DNA from: a virus
Reading direction: 5' to 3' (one strand)
IMG/VR virus record: IMGVR_UViG_3300014050_000017
Location: 1 to 64,000 of that record
Length of the DNA stretch: 64,000 nucleotides
Shown: piece by piece, positions 20,031-28,875 of the stretch
Numbering within the stretch: position 1 is the first letter of the stretch
How the letters are laid out: every line of letters begins with the position of its first letter
Made by a program: the position numbers and the translations under genes
Notes under the pieces: generated by a model
Databases searched by the model: none
What the model saw: only the letters and a program-made list of their open reading frames with translations
Told to the model about the DNA's origin: nothing

Positions 20031-21476
20031 CTACTTTTCTTCTATAGATTTGCGTATCACCTCTGTAGTTTCTGCCTCATTGAGGCCGCCTTCAGGCAAT
20101 TCTTTTAGCACTTGAGCCCTGTCTCCAAAGATAGAACTCAGTACTCCTGCGGAACCCTGACGCTCTACGGTCATCCTAATAAACTCGCGTGAGTCGTCCA
20201 ATTCTTTGACGGTCTTGATTAATTTAAACAGTCTATCTATCTCTTGGGATACGTTCGGGTCTGCGTATCCACCGTTCATTTCTTCAGAAAAACGCATAAA
20301 AGCAACCCTTTGCCCCTGCATTTCTATGATTGCATTAATCAAAGACTTGAGTTGGTCTTTGCTCTTTACCTCGATTGGTAACTTAAACGCACACATAGAT
20401 TGAGGCTTAAAAGCAGGGCAGTTGGCGGCTACAAAGCAGGTATCACACTGACGAAGGGTGCTTGCTTGTGAGGTCACATGGGTGTTATCTGATATAACTC
20501 CATCGGCATCTACATCGGTCTTAACCTCGTATCCAAACACTGGAAGATTGCGTATTTCATCCGAATTACGCGGTTGAAGTTTCCGCATTTCTACACCCTT
20601 ATTATCAGCATCTAGGGGTGCGATTTCCGCATTTGAATCACCTGGTTCATCCTGATAATAAGACTCGCCCACCTTGTTTATCCTCTCTTCAAAACGTTCA
20701 TAAGACCAAACTGCCAAACGGCAAACTTCTCGGTTGTCGTCCTCTGCGATAAGGTCGGCATCAAGTCCAGCCTTCTCATAGATATGGTTGTACCTTGTCC
20801 TAGCCTGTTCCTTCATCCTCTTGGGATATCTAACAAGCCTAGTGCCATCCCAAACGATTGTCTCCCCATGGGTCATCGGGGATATCCATGAAAGGGTGTG
20901 GGCAGTTTCGGCTTGGATTGAACGAAGGTTATCTGGCTTGGCACATCCTAGCGCATGGAAGCGAGTTCCGTTGCGCTTGGTGGCGGTTCTGGTGGTGGAG
21001 GCTAGGCGGGTCTCTGACTCTATGGCGGCTCCTGGAATACCCACATCTAAATAATTATTTATAACCCTGTTGAGGTTATCTAAACCTAAATCTGGGTTCC
21101 AGACTGGTAGAAACTTGCCAGGCGGCACCTGGGCCCAAGCTGTCTTCCTCTGTTGGTCTACGAAGGCTGGGTCTACAAATCCATAATTAAGTTCGGCAAA
21201 TAAAGTTAATCTATCTATGTTGATGGCTACAAAATGCTCATAAGCTGCGGCGAACTCCTCCAGCTCCAGGCGTCCTAGCTTGGCATTCATGGGTAGGCCA
21301 GGGTATAGATAAATATAGGAATCCTTAGGGAAGTAGTTATCTAATAGATACTCTTTAGTTTTGGGCATACCTCTGCGTACCAAGCCATGGAAACTGACTC
21401 CTAAGTGGTTGGCAGTGGTGGTTTCTAACAGGGTTCGATTGCTGGGGATTTCGCATCCCATGTATACGATTTTCAC
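20031..21476 (-). CDS. Possible TGT/DpdA-like base-exchange protein with C-terminal Cys cluster
   Basis: 481 aa. The N-terminal ~250 residues look like a TIM barrel; a FLPVWNPD strand and FHALGCAKPDNLR with HTLSWISPMTHGETIVWDG resemble the segment around the active site of phage tRNA-guanine-transglycosylase-like (DpdA) proteins, read by eye. The second half is separate: CDTCFVAANCPAFKPQSMC gives four cysteines (zinc or Fe-S), then a long helical tail. GTG start overlapping the upstream gene's stop. Alternative: an unknown actinophage family with a metal domain. Confidence 0.5.
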   Translation of the reverse strand: MKIVYMGCEIPSNRTLLETTTANHLGVSFHGLVRRGMPKTKEYLLDNYFPKDSYIYLYPGLPMNAKLGRLELEEFAAAYEHFVAINIDRLTLFAELNYGFVDPAFVDQQRKTAWAQVPPGKFLPVWNPDLGLDNLNRVINNYLDVGIPGAAIESETRLASTTRTATKRNGTRFHALGCAKPDNLRSIQAETAHTLSWISPMTHGETIVWDGTRLVRYPKRMKEQARTRYNHIYEKAGLDADLIAEDDNREVCRLAVWSYERFEERINKVGESYYQDEPGDSNAEIAPLDADNKGVEMRKLQPRNSDEIRNLPVFGYEVKTDVDADGVISDNTHVTSQASTLRQCDTCFVAANCPAFKPQSMCAFKLPIEVKSKDQLKSLINAIIEMQGQRVAFMRFSEEMNGGYADPNVSQEIDRLFKLIKTVKELDDSREFIRMTVERQGSAGVLSSIFGDRAQVLKELPEGGLNEAETTEVIRKSIEEK

Positions 21477-21946
21477 TATAAGCGCTCTCGTCGCTCGTCG
21501 TTATCGTATTCGTCCTGTTGTTTTATCAGTTCTTCTTGTATCTGCGCCCAAGGCTTGAATCCCCGTTTAAGGCTATCAGGTCTGAAATTCTCATTGGTAT
21601 AAATAGGGTGAAGGAACATGATTGCCGTTATGCCTCTGACCAGTAACTTAACGGCTAAGTCTGGGTCGGAAGTAACTACATACTCAACTGGCCCTTGTGA
21701 ACGAATCCACTCAACGTGTCGCAGTTTAGGGTCATCACCTGGGAACGGCACATCTTCTAGTGCAACTAGGTCATCAAAATTATTAATGCGTTGCTGACGT
21801 AGCCAATGGTCGGCTTTATCTTTGTCTTCACACAGAATAAGTACGCGGTGTTTTTCTTTAAGTGTTTTATAAAAAGATATGCCCTCTACGATAGGGTGCT
21901 TTTTATGGTTGCGTAAAACCTCATCCATAAATACAAGTATTGCCAC
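21476..21946 (-). CDS. HAD-fold-like protein, 156 aa (putative)
   Basis: The layout VFMDEVL, HRVLILCEDKD and YVVTSDPDLAVKLLVRGITA resembles haloacid-dehalogenase-like phage proteins, but the classical DxDxT nucleophile is not obvious (FMDEV), so it may be inactive or a different Rossmann fold. GTG start with AGGAG. Overlaps the TGT-like gene by 1 nt. Confidence 0.5.
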   Translation of the reverse strand: MAILVFMDEVLRNHKKHPIVEGISFYKTLKEKHRVLILCEDKDKADHWLRQQRINNFDDLVALEDVPFPGDDPKLRHVEWIRSQGPVEYVVTSDPDLAVKLLVRGITAIMFLHPIYTNENFRPDSLKRGFKPWAQIQEELIKQQDEYDNDERRERL

Positions 21947-21958
21947 GACTTAATTCTC

Positions 21959-22894
21959 CTAATTACGTTTATTGGATAACGCTCTCCTGACAAGCGTATC
22001 GGCAGACGGTAGTTCTTGTCCATAGGTTGCTGCCTCAAATACCTGTTTGGATTGTTTTTCAATTTCTTTTAATGCTTTTAGTGCCTGTACAGTTCCAGCA
22101 GATTTACCTGCCTGCCAACGATAATTGTGAATATCTAAGTACCCTTGACCACTAGGACTAAATGCGTATTTACGTCCTTTATGTATATCTTCAAATAAAG
22201 CAGCGCCTTGTTCTACTGCAAGTTTTAATGCAGCTTCAGCATTACGTCTTGCAACATCTGTTGTTGCTGCACCTATATTAGATAGTGCTTCTGCATATCT
22301 TGATAAAATTTCAGTGGCCATTGACGTATCTTGTGCCACCTTTCTTTCATACATTTTATTAACAGGAACACCGCGAACCTCTGGCTTAACTGTCCAATCA
22401 TCGTTGGTCAAGTTATACGCTGCATAAGGTTTGATAGTCCTGATGTCGGACTGTACATTAACATAAAAAGTTAATTCGTAGGCGTCCATGAAGTTTGTAT
22501 TTTGACTATTTAATTCAGCACTAAACCCCTCATTTAAGGTTTGAGCAATTTGCTTATCGCTGAGCCCTTTTAGTTCTGGGTTTGCCTGACGAAACAGCAG
22601 GTAGTTGATACCAACCAAACAATCTAAATCAGCAGGCTTTCTGGCCGCTGACCACTGGTAGCTCACAGCTGACCCAGCTAGCCAGACCTGTACGTAGGCC
22701 TCTGGGTTGTTGTACTTTAGTTTTAAATGGGTAAATAGGATTCTTAATATAGATGCCCTGATAGACGGGATAACTTTCCCATTTCTAATAAGTCTAGGGT
22801 CCAACCCAGCTGATGGGGTTGAGAAGTAGGATGTCTCTGAAGGCTCTACTGACACTGGCCGTGCCTGTTGCGCCAGCGCTTTGTAGTAGTCCAT
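21959..22894 (-). CDS. Nucleotidyltransferase-fold protein
   Basis: 311 aa. WLAGSAVSYQWSAARKPADL followed by DCLVG gives the GS-x(n)-D-x-D signature of the pol-beta-like nucleotidyltransferase superfamily near residues 72-95. The rest is helical. Substrate unknown. Stands next to the HAD-like and TGT-like genes, suggesting a joint nucleic-acid or nucleotide modification function (inference). Confidence 0.6.
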   Translation of the reverse strand: MDYYKALAQQARPVSVEPSETSYFSTPSAGLDPRLIRNGKVIPSIRASILRILFTHLKLKYNNPEAYVQVWLAGSAVSYQWSAARKPADLDCLVGINYLLFRQANPELKGLSDKQIAQTLNEGFSAELNSQNTNFMDAYELTFYVNVQSDIRTIKPYAAYNLTNDDWTVKPEVRGVPVNKMYERKVAQDTSMATEILSRYAEALSNIGAATTDVARRNAEAALKLAVEQGAALFEDIHKGRKYAFSPSGQGYLDIHNYRWQAGKSAGTVQALKALKEIEKQSKQVFEAATYGQELPSADTLVRRALSNKRN

Positions 22895-22898
22895 TTAC

Positions 22899-23156
22899 CT
22901 ATTCTATATCTTTTTTGTTGCTTTCTTTGTACTTAACGTCGGTATCCCAGTCGATAACACGATGGTTCTCTGGTTTATCTTTCTTGATACCGCTCATGAA
23001 GCCGCACTCTGCATGCGCTGATACAAATTGATTAGCCCACATGATAACGAGGCCTTCATTTGAATCCTCATTTAAATCGGCTTGGAAACTTGCCTCGCAC
23101 TTGCATGTCATCTCGATGAATGCCACGGTGCCACCTCTATCCCTAGTTCTGTACAT
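22899..23156 (-). CDS. Hypothetical protein with CKC motif, 85 aa
   Basis: Contains MTCKCEASFQADLNEDSNEG and a later HAECGF; Cys/His could bind zinc. The ATG at 23156 has AGGAG 8 nt upstream; a GTG at 23126 is an alternative. 23157-23221 is a short spacer without a gene. Confidence 0.6.
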   Translation of the reverse strand: MYRTRDRGGTVAFIEMTCKCEASFQADLNEDSNEGLVIMWANQFVSAHAECGFMSGIKKDKPENHRVIDWDTDVKYKESNKKDIE

Positions 23157-23221
23157 ACAGTATACTCCTGCTGTACGGTCTAATGTCTAGTGTACCGAGG
23201 CCAGTTTTGACCCAAATAGGG

Positions 23222-23785
23222 CTATTTGGTGTACAGCCCCTTGCTCTGGTTGTGTTTCATCATGTTGTAGGACTTGACGGGGCAGAAATCACACAGGTGC
23301 ATTTTAGGCATCTTGGAAGGGTCTAAGCCTGCCTCTCGGCGGTCTTTTGCTGTATCAGCCTTAAGAATCTTTTTATCAGTCTTGTAGTCTGAACACTGAC
23401 CTTGTGGACGGTTATGTTGTGCAAAACACTTCATTGCATCTGCGGAATAGTTGTCTTTGGTTTCGTAGAAGTTGGTACCAAATACATCTAGTCCAGGTGA
23501 GCCGCCCTTTTGGAACTGCTCAACAATCTGCTTTTTTCCGTCTGGATGTTGCCAAACAACAAGGTCTGCATCTGCAAGCATGCCGCGATGATTAGGGTGA
23601 CGCTCTACCATTGCATGTAGGAATGGGTTGCGGTTCTGGTCGTGACCAGGTTTATTATCAAAGGGGAAGCGGTCGTCGTAAGGGATTTCATCAACACTCT
23701 TGCAGTCGTAACAGGCAAGTAGTAATACCTTAGGACGGTCTTTAGGGTCCTCTTTGGGATTTAATTTAGAAAGGTCAAGTACCAT
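23222..23785 (-). CDS. Hypothetical zinc-binding protein, 187 aa
   Basis: CYDC near residue 25 and CDFCPVKSYNMMKH near 165 suggest metal binding at both ends. LLLACYDCKSVDEIPYDDRF and GTNFYETKDNYSADAMKC are distinctive. Family not recognised; possibly conserved in actinophages. Confidence 0.6.
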   Translation of the reverse strand: MVLDLSKLNPKEDPKDRPKVLLLACYDCKSVDEIPYDDRFPFDNKPGHDQNRNPFLHAMVERHPNHRGMLADADLVVWQHPDGKKQIVEQFQKGGSPGLDVFGTNFYETKDNYSADAMKCFAQHNRPQGQCSDYKTDKKILKADTAKDRREAGLDPSKMPKMHLCDFCPVKSYNMMKHNQSKGLYTK

Positions 23786-23804
23786 GTGGTAAGACTACCA
23801 CTAA

Positions 23805-24536
23805 TTAGGAGTATCTACTACCAAATGACGGTAAATCGTCATCCCCATCTTCAAGTAGGCGACGACGAGCCTCTGCTCTGCGAGCTTTATCTTCGGCTGC
23901 TCTGGCTTTTGCCTCTTCTTCAGCGCGTTTCTTTTCGGCTGCTCTATCCACAGTGGTGTTTGAGCCTGCAAACAAATCAGTCAAATCCTTCTTAACATTG
24001 GTTGGAGCAACGGGCTTTGTATATTTCTTAGTAGGCGCTGGCTCTGACGTAGTAGGGGCTGGCCTTGACGACGGTGCAGCCTTTTTGGTTGCAGGTTTTC
24101 TCTTTTTTACAGTTGTTGCCTGTGGTGTAAATGAAGGGTCTGGAGTATCAAAATCAATTAAACCACCTTCAGTGGTAGCCCCTATTGCCTTAAACTTAGC
24201 TTTATACGCCTCGCTTTCAGCAATCCTTTTTGGAACGCTTACTCCGCGTGAGCTAAGAACAAGGTCTCCATCATTTCCGTTGTTAACAAGCGTATCTAAC
24301 ATATTTTTATGAAGGGCATTGCGGCTATCAAATTTAAACCCAATATGCCCTTTAGTACTAGCAGGCTTAGACGTAAAAGGCGTAGTATCTACCCCTTGAT
24401 AACGTAAAGAATCTTGGTTTTCTTTTACTTTTTTATTAGTTACAGTATCAACCGTTGGTGTGGAATTAGCTGCCTCATTGAAAGCGTCCATGCGTTTTGC
24501 GTTTTCAACAATCTTGCCAATATCTTTTAGTCCCAT
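23805..24536 (-). CDS. Low-complexity Pro/Thr/Lys protein with C-terminal coiled coil
   Basis: 243 aa. Residues 140-190 are Pro/Thr/Lys/Ala-rich; 195-230 is a charged helix (KKRAEEEAKARAAEDKARRA). Looks like a scaffold or virion-associated protein. No family recognised. Confidence 0.6.
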   Translation of the reverse strand: MGLKDIGKIVENAKRMDAFNEAANSTPTVDTVTNKKVKENQDSLRYQGVDTTPFTSKPASTKGHIGFKFDSRNALHKNMLDTLVNNGNDGDLVLSSRGVSVPKRIAESEAYKAKFKAIGATTEGGLIDFDTPDPSFTPQATTVKKRKPATKKAAPSSRPAPTTSEPAPTKKYTKPVAPTNVKKDLTDLFAGSNTTVDRAAEKKRAEEEAKARAAEDKARRAEARRRLLEDGDDDLPSFGSRYS

Positions 24537-24908
24537 TTATTTTCCTTTTGCAGGGTCGGTATTAATCTTAATAACCTCACGCGGTTTACCAGCGTTACGG
24601 CGTTCTTCACGTTCCATTGCATCTTTTGCAGTTGCGCCAGACTTTGCGCGGTTAGTAATAGCAGTGCTGGCCTCATTGTAATCTGCTGGTGACTGAATCC
24701 AACGATAGGTGCTACGACGTTCACCTGGTTCTTGTGGTCGTGTTCTTACGCCGTTCTTTGCTGGGCCAACAAAACCATGGACATAATTAAGGTCTCTGTG
24801 ACTTTCACCAGTCATGTCTACGCCTCTAAGCGCAGCGCTACTAGATAAATGCTTTTCTATCTGAGGCACACGAGCAGGGTCGTAGGCGCGGTCGTATGCG
24901 TCTGACAT
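24537..24908 (-). CDS. Hypothetical protein, 123 aa
   Basis: Polar; TAATG overlap with the upstream gene. Belongs to a run of five Gly/Asn/Arg-rich genes (24.5-26.8 kb) that could be minor virion proteins. No family recognised. Confidence 0.6.
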   Translation of the reverse strand: MSDAYDRAYDPARVPQIEKHLSSSAALRGVDMTGESHRDLNYVHGFVGPAKNGVRTRPQEPGERRSTYRWIQSPADYNEASTAITNRAKSGATAKDAMEREERRNAGKPREVIKINTDPAKGK

Positions 24909-25117
24909 TAATTACCCGCTGGGTTTACTTTGCTTGGTTCCTCTGAATTAATAAAACCGTAGTTCATATATGGGTGAAGACCTGCGCGGTTAGCCTGCAC
25001 AGTCTGGTCTCCCATACCTGGTTGAACAACAGTATTTGGACGGCGCTTGCGGTACTTGCCGTCTGTTGCGCCCTCTGTCATGTCGCCATTGAGGGAACGT
25101 GATTGATTAACTGCCAT
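24908..25117 (-). CDS. Hypothetical protein, 69 aa
   Basis: Starts MAVNQSRSLNGDMTEGATDG; the ATG at 25117 overlaps the upstream TAA, which is why the longer start at 25165 is rejected. Polar, Asn/Gly/Pro-rich. Confidence 0.6.
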   Translation of the reverse strand: MAVNQSRSLNGDMTEGATDGKYRKRRPNTVVQPGMGDQTVQANRAGLHPYMNYGFINSEEPSKVNPAGN

Positions 25118-25350
25118 TATGCCATCCGTCCTTTGACTAGTCTTGAGGCCTTGATACGGTTGCACTTAGGGCACACGCTTTGGTCTCGTAACGATTCTAC
25201 AGGGTTCATAGCCCCACCACATGCCTTACAGGAACGAGTACCGTTATAAAGGGTGTTTTTTAGCTCTTTCTGGGTAGAAAGGCTGACATCCTCTGCACCA
25301 ACCATACCTTCTCCTGTGCTATCTGTAAATAGTCCTGGGTCTTTGCTCAT
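25117..25350 (-). CDS. Zinc-ribbon protein, 77 aa
   Basis: CKACGGAMNPVESLRDQSVC then PKC: CxxC pairs about 20 residues apart form a zinc ribbon in the C-terminal half. TAATG overlap with its neighbour. Confidence 0.65.
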   Translation of the reverse strand: MSKDPGLFTDSTGEGMVGAEDVSLSTQKELKNTLYNGTRSCKACGGAMNPVESLRDQSVCPKCNRIKASRLVKGRMA

Positions 25351-25664
25351 TAGTCTAGCTCTCTTTTACCAAATTTAGAATTAACATCATTTTCGTTAGC
25401 TTTTCGCATTTCAATGCGTTCTGTAGTCTGCTTTCTTGCATGTCCAGAACCTTTTACAGCAGAAATAGACTCTTCAGCAGCCTTATTTAAATTCATTTTT
25501 CCTGCTATACCTTTATTAAAACCATGTGCTGCAAATCGTTTTTGAGCGGCGGTATCAGTATCCCAGTTTACAAAAGAACCATCAGATAGGCTGTAACCTC
25601 CACCAAATTCGTGATTACCTGCAAAACGACGCTTTGGGTCATTTTCTCTACGTGGTGCTGCCAT
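25350..25664 (-). CDS. Hypothetical protein, 104 aa
   Basis: Starts MAAPRRENDPKRRFAGNHEF; this ATG has GGAG 6 nt upstream. Basic C-terminal half. No family recognised. Confidence 0.6.
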   Translation of the reverse strand: MAAPRRENDPKRRFAGNHEFGGGYSLSDGSFVNWDTDTAAQKRFAAHGFNKGIAGKMNLNKAAEESISAVKGSGHARKQTTERIEMRKANENDVNSKFGKRELD

Positions 25665-25665
25665 A

Positions 25666-26046
25666 TTAGACTCCATATCCTAATGAGTTGCGGCTAGTTG
25701 ACTGCTGGCTGTTAGGAGTGTTGGAGAAATCTGACTCCACACGTTGTTCTCTACCAGCAGGTAGTCGAACAATATCTTCAATAGTTAACTCATTCTCAGT
25801 ATATCCGTAACGGTCTGGGAATAGGTTAATCTGTGGCAAGTTTGGGCGAACATGCTCTTGGATTTCTTCGCTTGTCATTGTCCAAACGGCGAGCGCCTGG
25901 TTTAACAAACGGTCTTGATTAGATTGAAATGGCCCTAGGTATTCCTGTGGGGGAAACGCAGCCTCTTCAGGTGTGTGATATGGCTTGCGGCCATCATCAG
26001 TCCACGGCCTACGACCGTAGGTACCATCTGCATATTTACCTGGCAT
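25666..26046 (-). CDS. Hypothetical protein, 126 aa
   Basis: Pro/Gln/Asn-rich, with a helical middle (LLNQALAVWTMTSEEIQEHV) and an IEDIVRLPAGREQRV segment. TAATG overlap with the upstream 54-aa gene. No family recognised. Confidence 0.6.
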   Translation of the reverse strand: MPGKYADGTYGRRPWTDDGRKPYHTPEEAAFPPQEYLGPFQSNQDRLLNQALAVWTMTSEEIQEHVRPNLPQINLFPDRYGYTENELTIEDIVRLPAGREQRVESDFSNTPNSQQSTSRNSLGYGV

Positions 26047-26210
26047 TAGTTTTTCTTCTCTTCGCCTCTGTACTTAGCAATGTGTTCTTCAAACTCTTTG
26101 TGCCTAGACGCTCTGGCAGTGTTGTGAACCTCTAATGAATGGTCTTCATCGTTTGCAGTGTGGAAATTATTATCACCGCATGTTGGGCAGCTTACTTTGT
26201 AAAGAGGCAT
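26046..26210 (-). CDS. Small CxxC protein, 54 aa
   Basis: MPLYKVSCPTCGDNNFHTAN then a charged helix rich in Glu, Lys and His. One CxxC pair plus His residues may bind zinc. Overlap with the downstream ATG supports coding. Confidence 0.6.
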   Translation of the reverse strand: MPLYKVSCPTCGDNNFHTANDEDHSLEVHNTARASRHKEFEEHIAKYRGEEKKN

Positions 26211-26213
26211 AGT

Positions 26214-26753
26214 TTACTTCCACTGTGGACGCATACGCGCCATCTGGTCTTGACGTGCGTTATTTACATACATTGGTGAATCGCTCTTTACAGTTGGGCC
26301 AGCCTTACCATCATTTGGTAGATGTGGAGCTGGCGCAATATCTGCCATGAATACATGGCGAGGACTACGATACACGTTTCCATCTTTTACAGCCTGCGCT
26401 TGACGCAAAATGCCAGAGTGTGGCTCTAACCCAGCTGGATAGTAATAACCCTGCTGGTCGATGCGCTCGCCGCGGTGAACGCCGCGTTGGTAAGAGCGCT
26501 GACCTATTCTAACTTTAAGTGAGTCGAGTACATTTTCAGATTGGCTGTTTGGTCTTCCACGGTCATCGCGTCGTGTGCGAATGGTGCCTAAATAACCATC
26601 AGGATATTCTGCTTGTGGTGCACGACCCACGCCCAGGCGTAGCTCATCGAGTTCATTTCTCGCAACAGGAACACCACCGCCACCATAGTTGGCATACGTA
26701 CCGTATAAACCACTGGCGCCTAGGTTCTGTGTATTTTGGTGAGGGCTGGGCAT
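26214..26753 (-). CDS. Gly/Arg/Gln-rich hypothetical protein, 179 aa
   Basis: Tyr/Gly-rich N-terminus (GLYGTYANYGGGGVPVARN), then repeated R-x-D and G-x-Y motifs. Likely disordered; possibly a virion component. No family recognised. Confidence 0.6.
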   Translation of the reverse strand: MPSPHQNTQNLGASGLYGTYANYGGGGVPVARNELDELRLGVGRAPQAEYPDGYLGTIRTRRDDRGRPNSQSENVLDSLKVRIGQRSYQRGVHRGERIDQQGYYYPAGLEPHSGILRQAQAVKDGNVYRSPRHVFMADIAPAPHLPNDGKAGPTVKSDSPMYVNNARQDQMARMRPQWK

Positions 26754-26777
26754 ACCTTAAATGATACGCCCAGTACC

Positions 26778-27797
26778 CTACTTAGACGCGTTAAACTCCT
26801 GGCCCTCGTACAGTGCCCAGCCGTCCATAATGTGGATTGGTTGCAAAGTGAACGAATCATCTGGTCTGACCCACGCAATCATCACTCCCTGTTGCCAATC
26901 TTCCCAATGCTTTACTGGACGACCTTGGTCATTTAAACCAGAGCCGTATGAAGGAACCGCACCATCAATGCGGCATAGGCATCCTGGGCTTGCTGACACG
27001 CTACGAATTGGACCGTCCTGGTCATGGACTGTTTTATATTGCATCTCTTGTCTGTGGACATGGCCAAATACTGTTGAGATGTGCGGATTCTTATTGATAT
27101 AGGCACTGGCAGTTGAGCCGTTAGAACGTACGGTGGTTCCGTGAATAGCGCGAAGGTACTTGGTTACCCAGTACTCTCCTGCTGGATAGGACCCCACGTA
27201 GTCAACCTTAATATCATCTAAACGTAGAAGGTATGGGATGGACATTACAGGCCACTCATCTGGAGTTGCGTTAGCACGCTTAATTCCCTTTGATGCCATT
27301 GCGTTCATTACTACGTACTTCTGCATACGGCAATCGTGGTTTCCTTCTAACAAAACAATCTTTGAATCTGGGCAAGTGGCTCGCTGCTTTGCTAATAGGT
27401 TATGACCGTAATCTAGAGCTGGTTGCACTGTGTGGGCAAACATCTCTTCCTGTGCGTATTTGCCCATGGTTGGTAAATCTAAATAATCCCCCAAATGGAT
27501 AATTTCATCTACGCCATATTTTTCTTCAAGGTATGCAAGCAATTGGAAGTGAACTTCAATCGCTGCTTCATCGTGGAAGGGGTCTAATGTGCCATCTTCA
27601 TATTTTCTATACCCAATCTGTGGGTCTGGCACGAACATAATTAGGCGACCGTCTTTTTTGCCTTTACGTTCTTTATAAGTTGCTGGTTTAATTACTGTGG
27701 GTTTTGCTGGCTGCACAGGTGGCCATGCCCACTCATTATTAATATTAACTAAAACTCTATCAAATATATCTGATACAGATTCTTTTACTTCTGGCAT
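26778..27797 (-). CDS. Calcineurin-like metallophosphoesterase
   Basis: 339 aa. The metal-binding motifs appear in order: PDPQIGY (about 57), HLGDYLDLP (about 98), LEGNHDCRMQK (about 150), a His in RAIHGTT and FGHVHRQ (about 243). These bind two metal ions and cleave phosphoesters. Related phage enzymes act in DNA repair or nucleotide salvage; substrate unknown here. The ATG at 27797 has AAGGAG 8 nt upstream. Confidence 0.85.
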   Translation of the reverse strand: MPEVKESVSDIFDRVLVNINNEWAWPPVQPAKPTVIKPATYKERKGKKDGRLIMFVPDPQIGYRKYEDGTLDPFHDEAAIEVHFQLLAYLEEKYGVDEIIHLGDYLDLPTMGKYAQEEMFAHTVQPALDYGHNLLAKQRATCPDSKIVLLEGNHDCRMQKYVVMNAMASKGIKRANATPDEWPVMSIPYLLRLDDIKVDYVGSYPAGEYWVTKYLRAIHGTTVRSNGSTASAYINKNPHISTVFGHVHRQEMQYKTVHDQDGPIRSVSASPGCLCRIDGAVPSYGSGLNDQGRPVKHWEDWQQGVMIAWVRPDDSFTLQPIHIMDGWALYEGQEFNASK

Positions 27798-28042
27798 GTG
27801 CAATACTCCTTAAAGTGTGAGCGAAAGGCAGTTAGCTTTGCAGGAATATTGACGCCAGCTTTTACCAGTGCTTCATACAAGTTTTTAATATCTACTTTTC
27901 TATTTTCATTCTTTAGGCTGTTAAATTTATCCTGGTCTTCCTTAGGCAAAGTATTTAGCCACCTTTGTACTTTGCATTTCTTTGGCTGTTTTGCATCAGC
28001 AATAAAGCCGTCTAGGATAGAGCCCAGCGTGTCTTTCGCCAT
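27785..28042 (-). CDS. Small helical protein, 85 aa
   Basis: MAKDTLGSILDGFIADAKQP and on to VKAGVNIPAKLTAFRSHFKE. Helical layout could be a small DNA-binding domain, as in several actinophage genes placed before a phosphoesterase. Overlaps the next gene by 13 nt. Confidence 0.6.
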   Translation of the reverse strand: MAKDTLGSILDGFIADAKQPKKCKVQRWLNTLPKEDQDKFNSLKNENRKVDIKNLYEALVKAGVNIPAKLTAFRSHFKEYCTCQK

Positions 28043-28110
28043 ATGACCTCTCTCTGATTAAGGGGCGATTTCACACACAAGCCTACCAGAGAAAAAACGT
28101 TTGTACAGCA

Positions 28111-28140
28111 AAATACCCGCGATTTTGGTCGCGGGTATTT
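28111..28140 (-). terminator. Hairpin terminator after hsp20
   Basis: AAATACCCGCGA / TCGCGGGTATTT, 12 bp with a 6-nt loop; flanking AT-rich ends work as T tract on the minus strand (followed by TGCTGT). Confidence 0.75.
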
Positions 28141-28191
28141 GCCTGTTAATAAGGGTCTATCTTGCAATGGTGATAGCAAGATGTGTGGACT

Positions 28192-28713
28192 TCAGTGAAT
28201 TTTGATTTCCTTTTCCTTCTTCTCCTCAGGAACAATTCGCTCAAGGTCAATGGTCAATAGTCCATCAGCAATACGAGCGTCATTGACAACTACATCGTCA
28301 GCAATAGCAAACTTCTGTACAAAGTTGCGTGCTGCAATGCCTTTATAGGCGTAATCCGCGTAGTCTTCTCCGCGGTTGCCTTCAACAGTAATGATGTTTT
28401 CTTTATAGGTAATCCTAACATCATTCTTAGTAAAGCCCGCAATAGCCAGTTCAATCTGGGCTTTGTCATTAGGTAGGTGTTTAATGTTATACGGTGGGTA
28501 CGAGCTTTTGATACGAACATCTTCTAGTTCCTTGAACAGGTCTAGATGACGGTCAAACCCAACAGTCCATGGCGCTAGCATATTCTGCAGTGCAGAAAAT
28601 GGGTCTTGTACAGCAGGTTTTACTGATGGAAATTGTTGGATTGTTTTTGGCTTATCCCATGGTTCGTGAGGTGAACCTTTTGGGTAGCCGCCATTAATTG
28701 GAAATGTAGCCAT
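28192..28713 (-). CDS. Small heat-shock protein (Hsp20/alpha-crystallin)
   Basis: 173 aa from the ATG at 28713 (MATFPINGGYPKG; AGGAG upstream). The N-terminal arm contains FDRHLDLFKELEDV. The alpha-crystallin domain (about 80-165) has PPYNIKHLPNDKAQIELAIA, GFTKNDVRITYKENIITVEG, and ends in ADGLLTIDLERIVPEE, the usual A-x-x-x-G-L-x-I/V-x-L signature. ATP-independent holdase; T4-like cyanophages also carry hsp20. Has its own terminator and upstream spacer, so probably its own promoter. Confidence 0.9.
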   Translation of the reverse strand: MATFPINGGYPKGSPHEPWDKPKTIQQFPSVKPAVQDPFSALQNMLAPWTVGFDRHLDLFKELEDVRIKSSYPPYNIKHLPNDKAQIELAIAGFTKNDVRITYKENIITVEGNRGEDYADYAYKGIAARNFVQKFAIADDVVVNDARIADGLLTIDLERIVPEEKKEKEIKIH

Positions 28714-28836
28714 AATATATCTCCTTAGACGATATAACTTTTTGTGACCCTCCGAATGAGCGGTCAGCAATAGTATACAACAATCTAAATTAGAATATAT
28801 TCCCGTAACCTTAGAAAAGGTACATTTAGAAATGCC

Positions 28837-28861
28837 AAAGCCCCTCCTAGCGAGGGGCTTT
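28837..28861 (-). terminator. Rho-independent terminator
   Basis: AAAGCCCCTC / GAGGGGCTTT with a 5-nt loop. It ends the unit coming from 29,214. Confidence 0.8.
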
Positions 28862-28875
28862 GCGCTATTCAGTTG

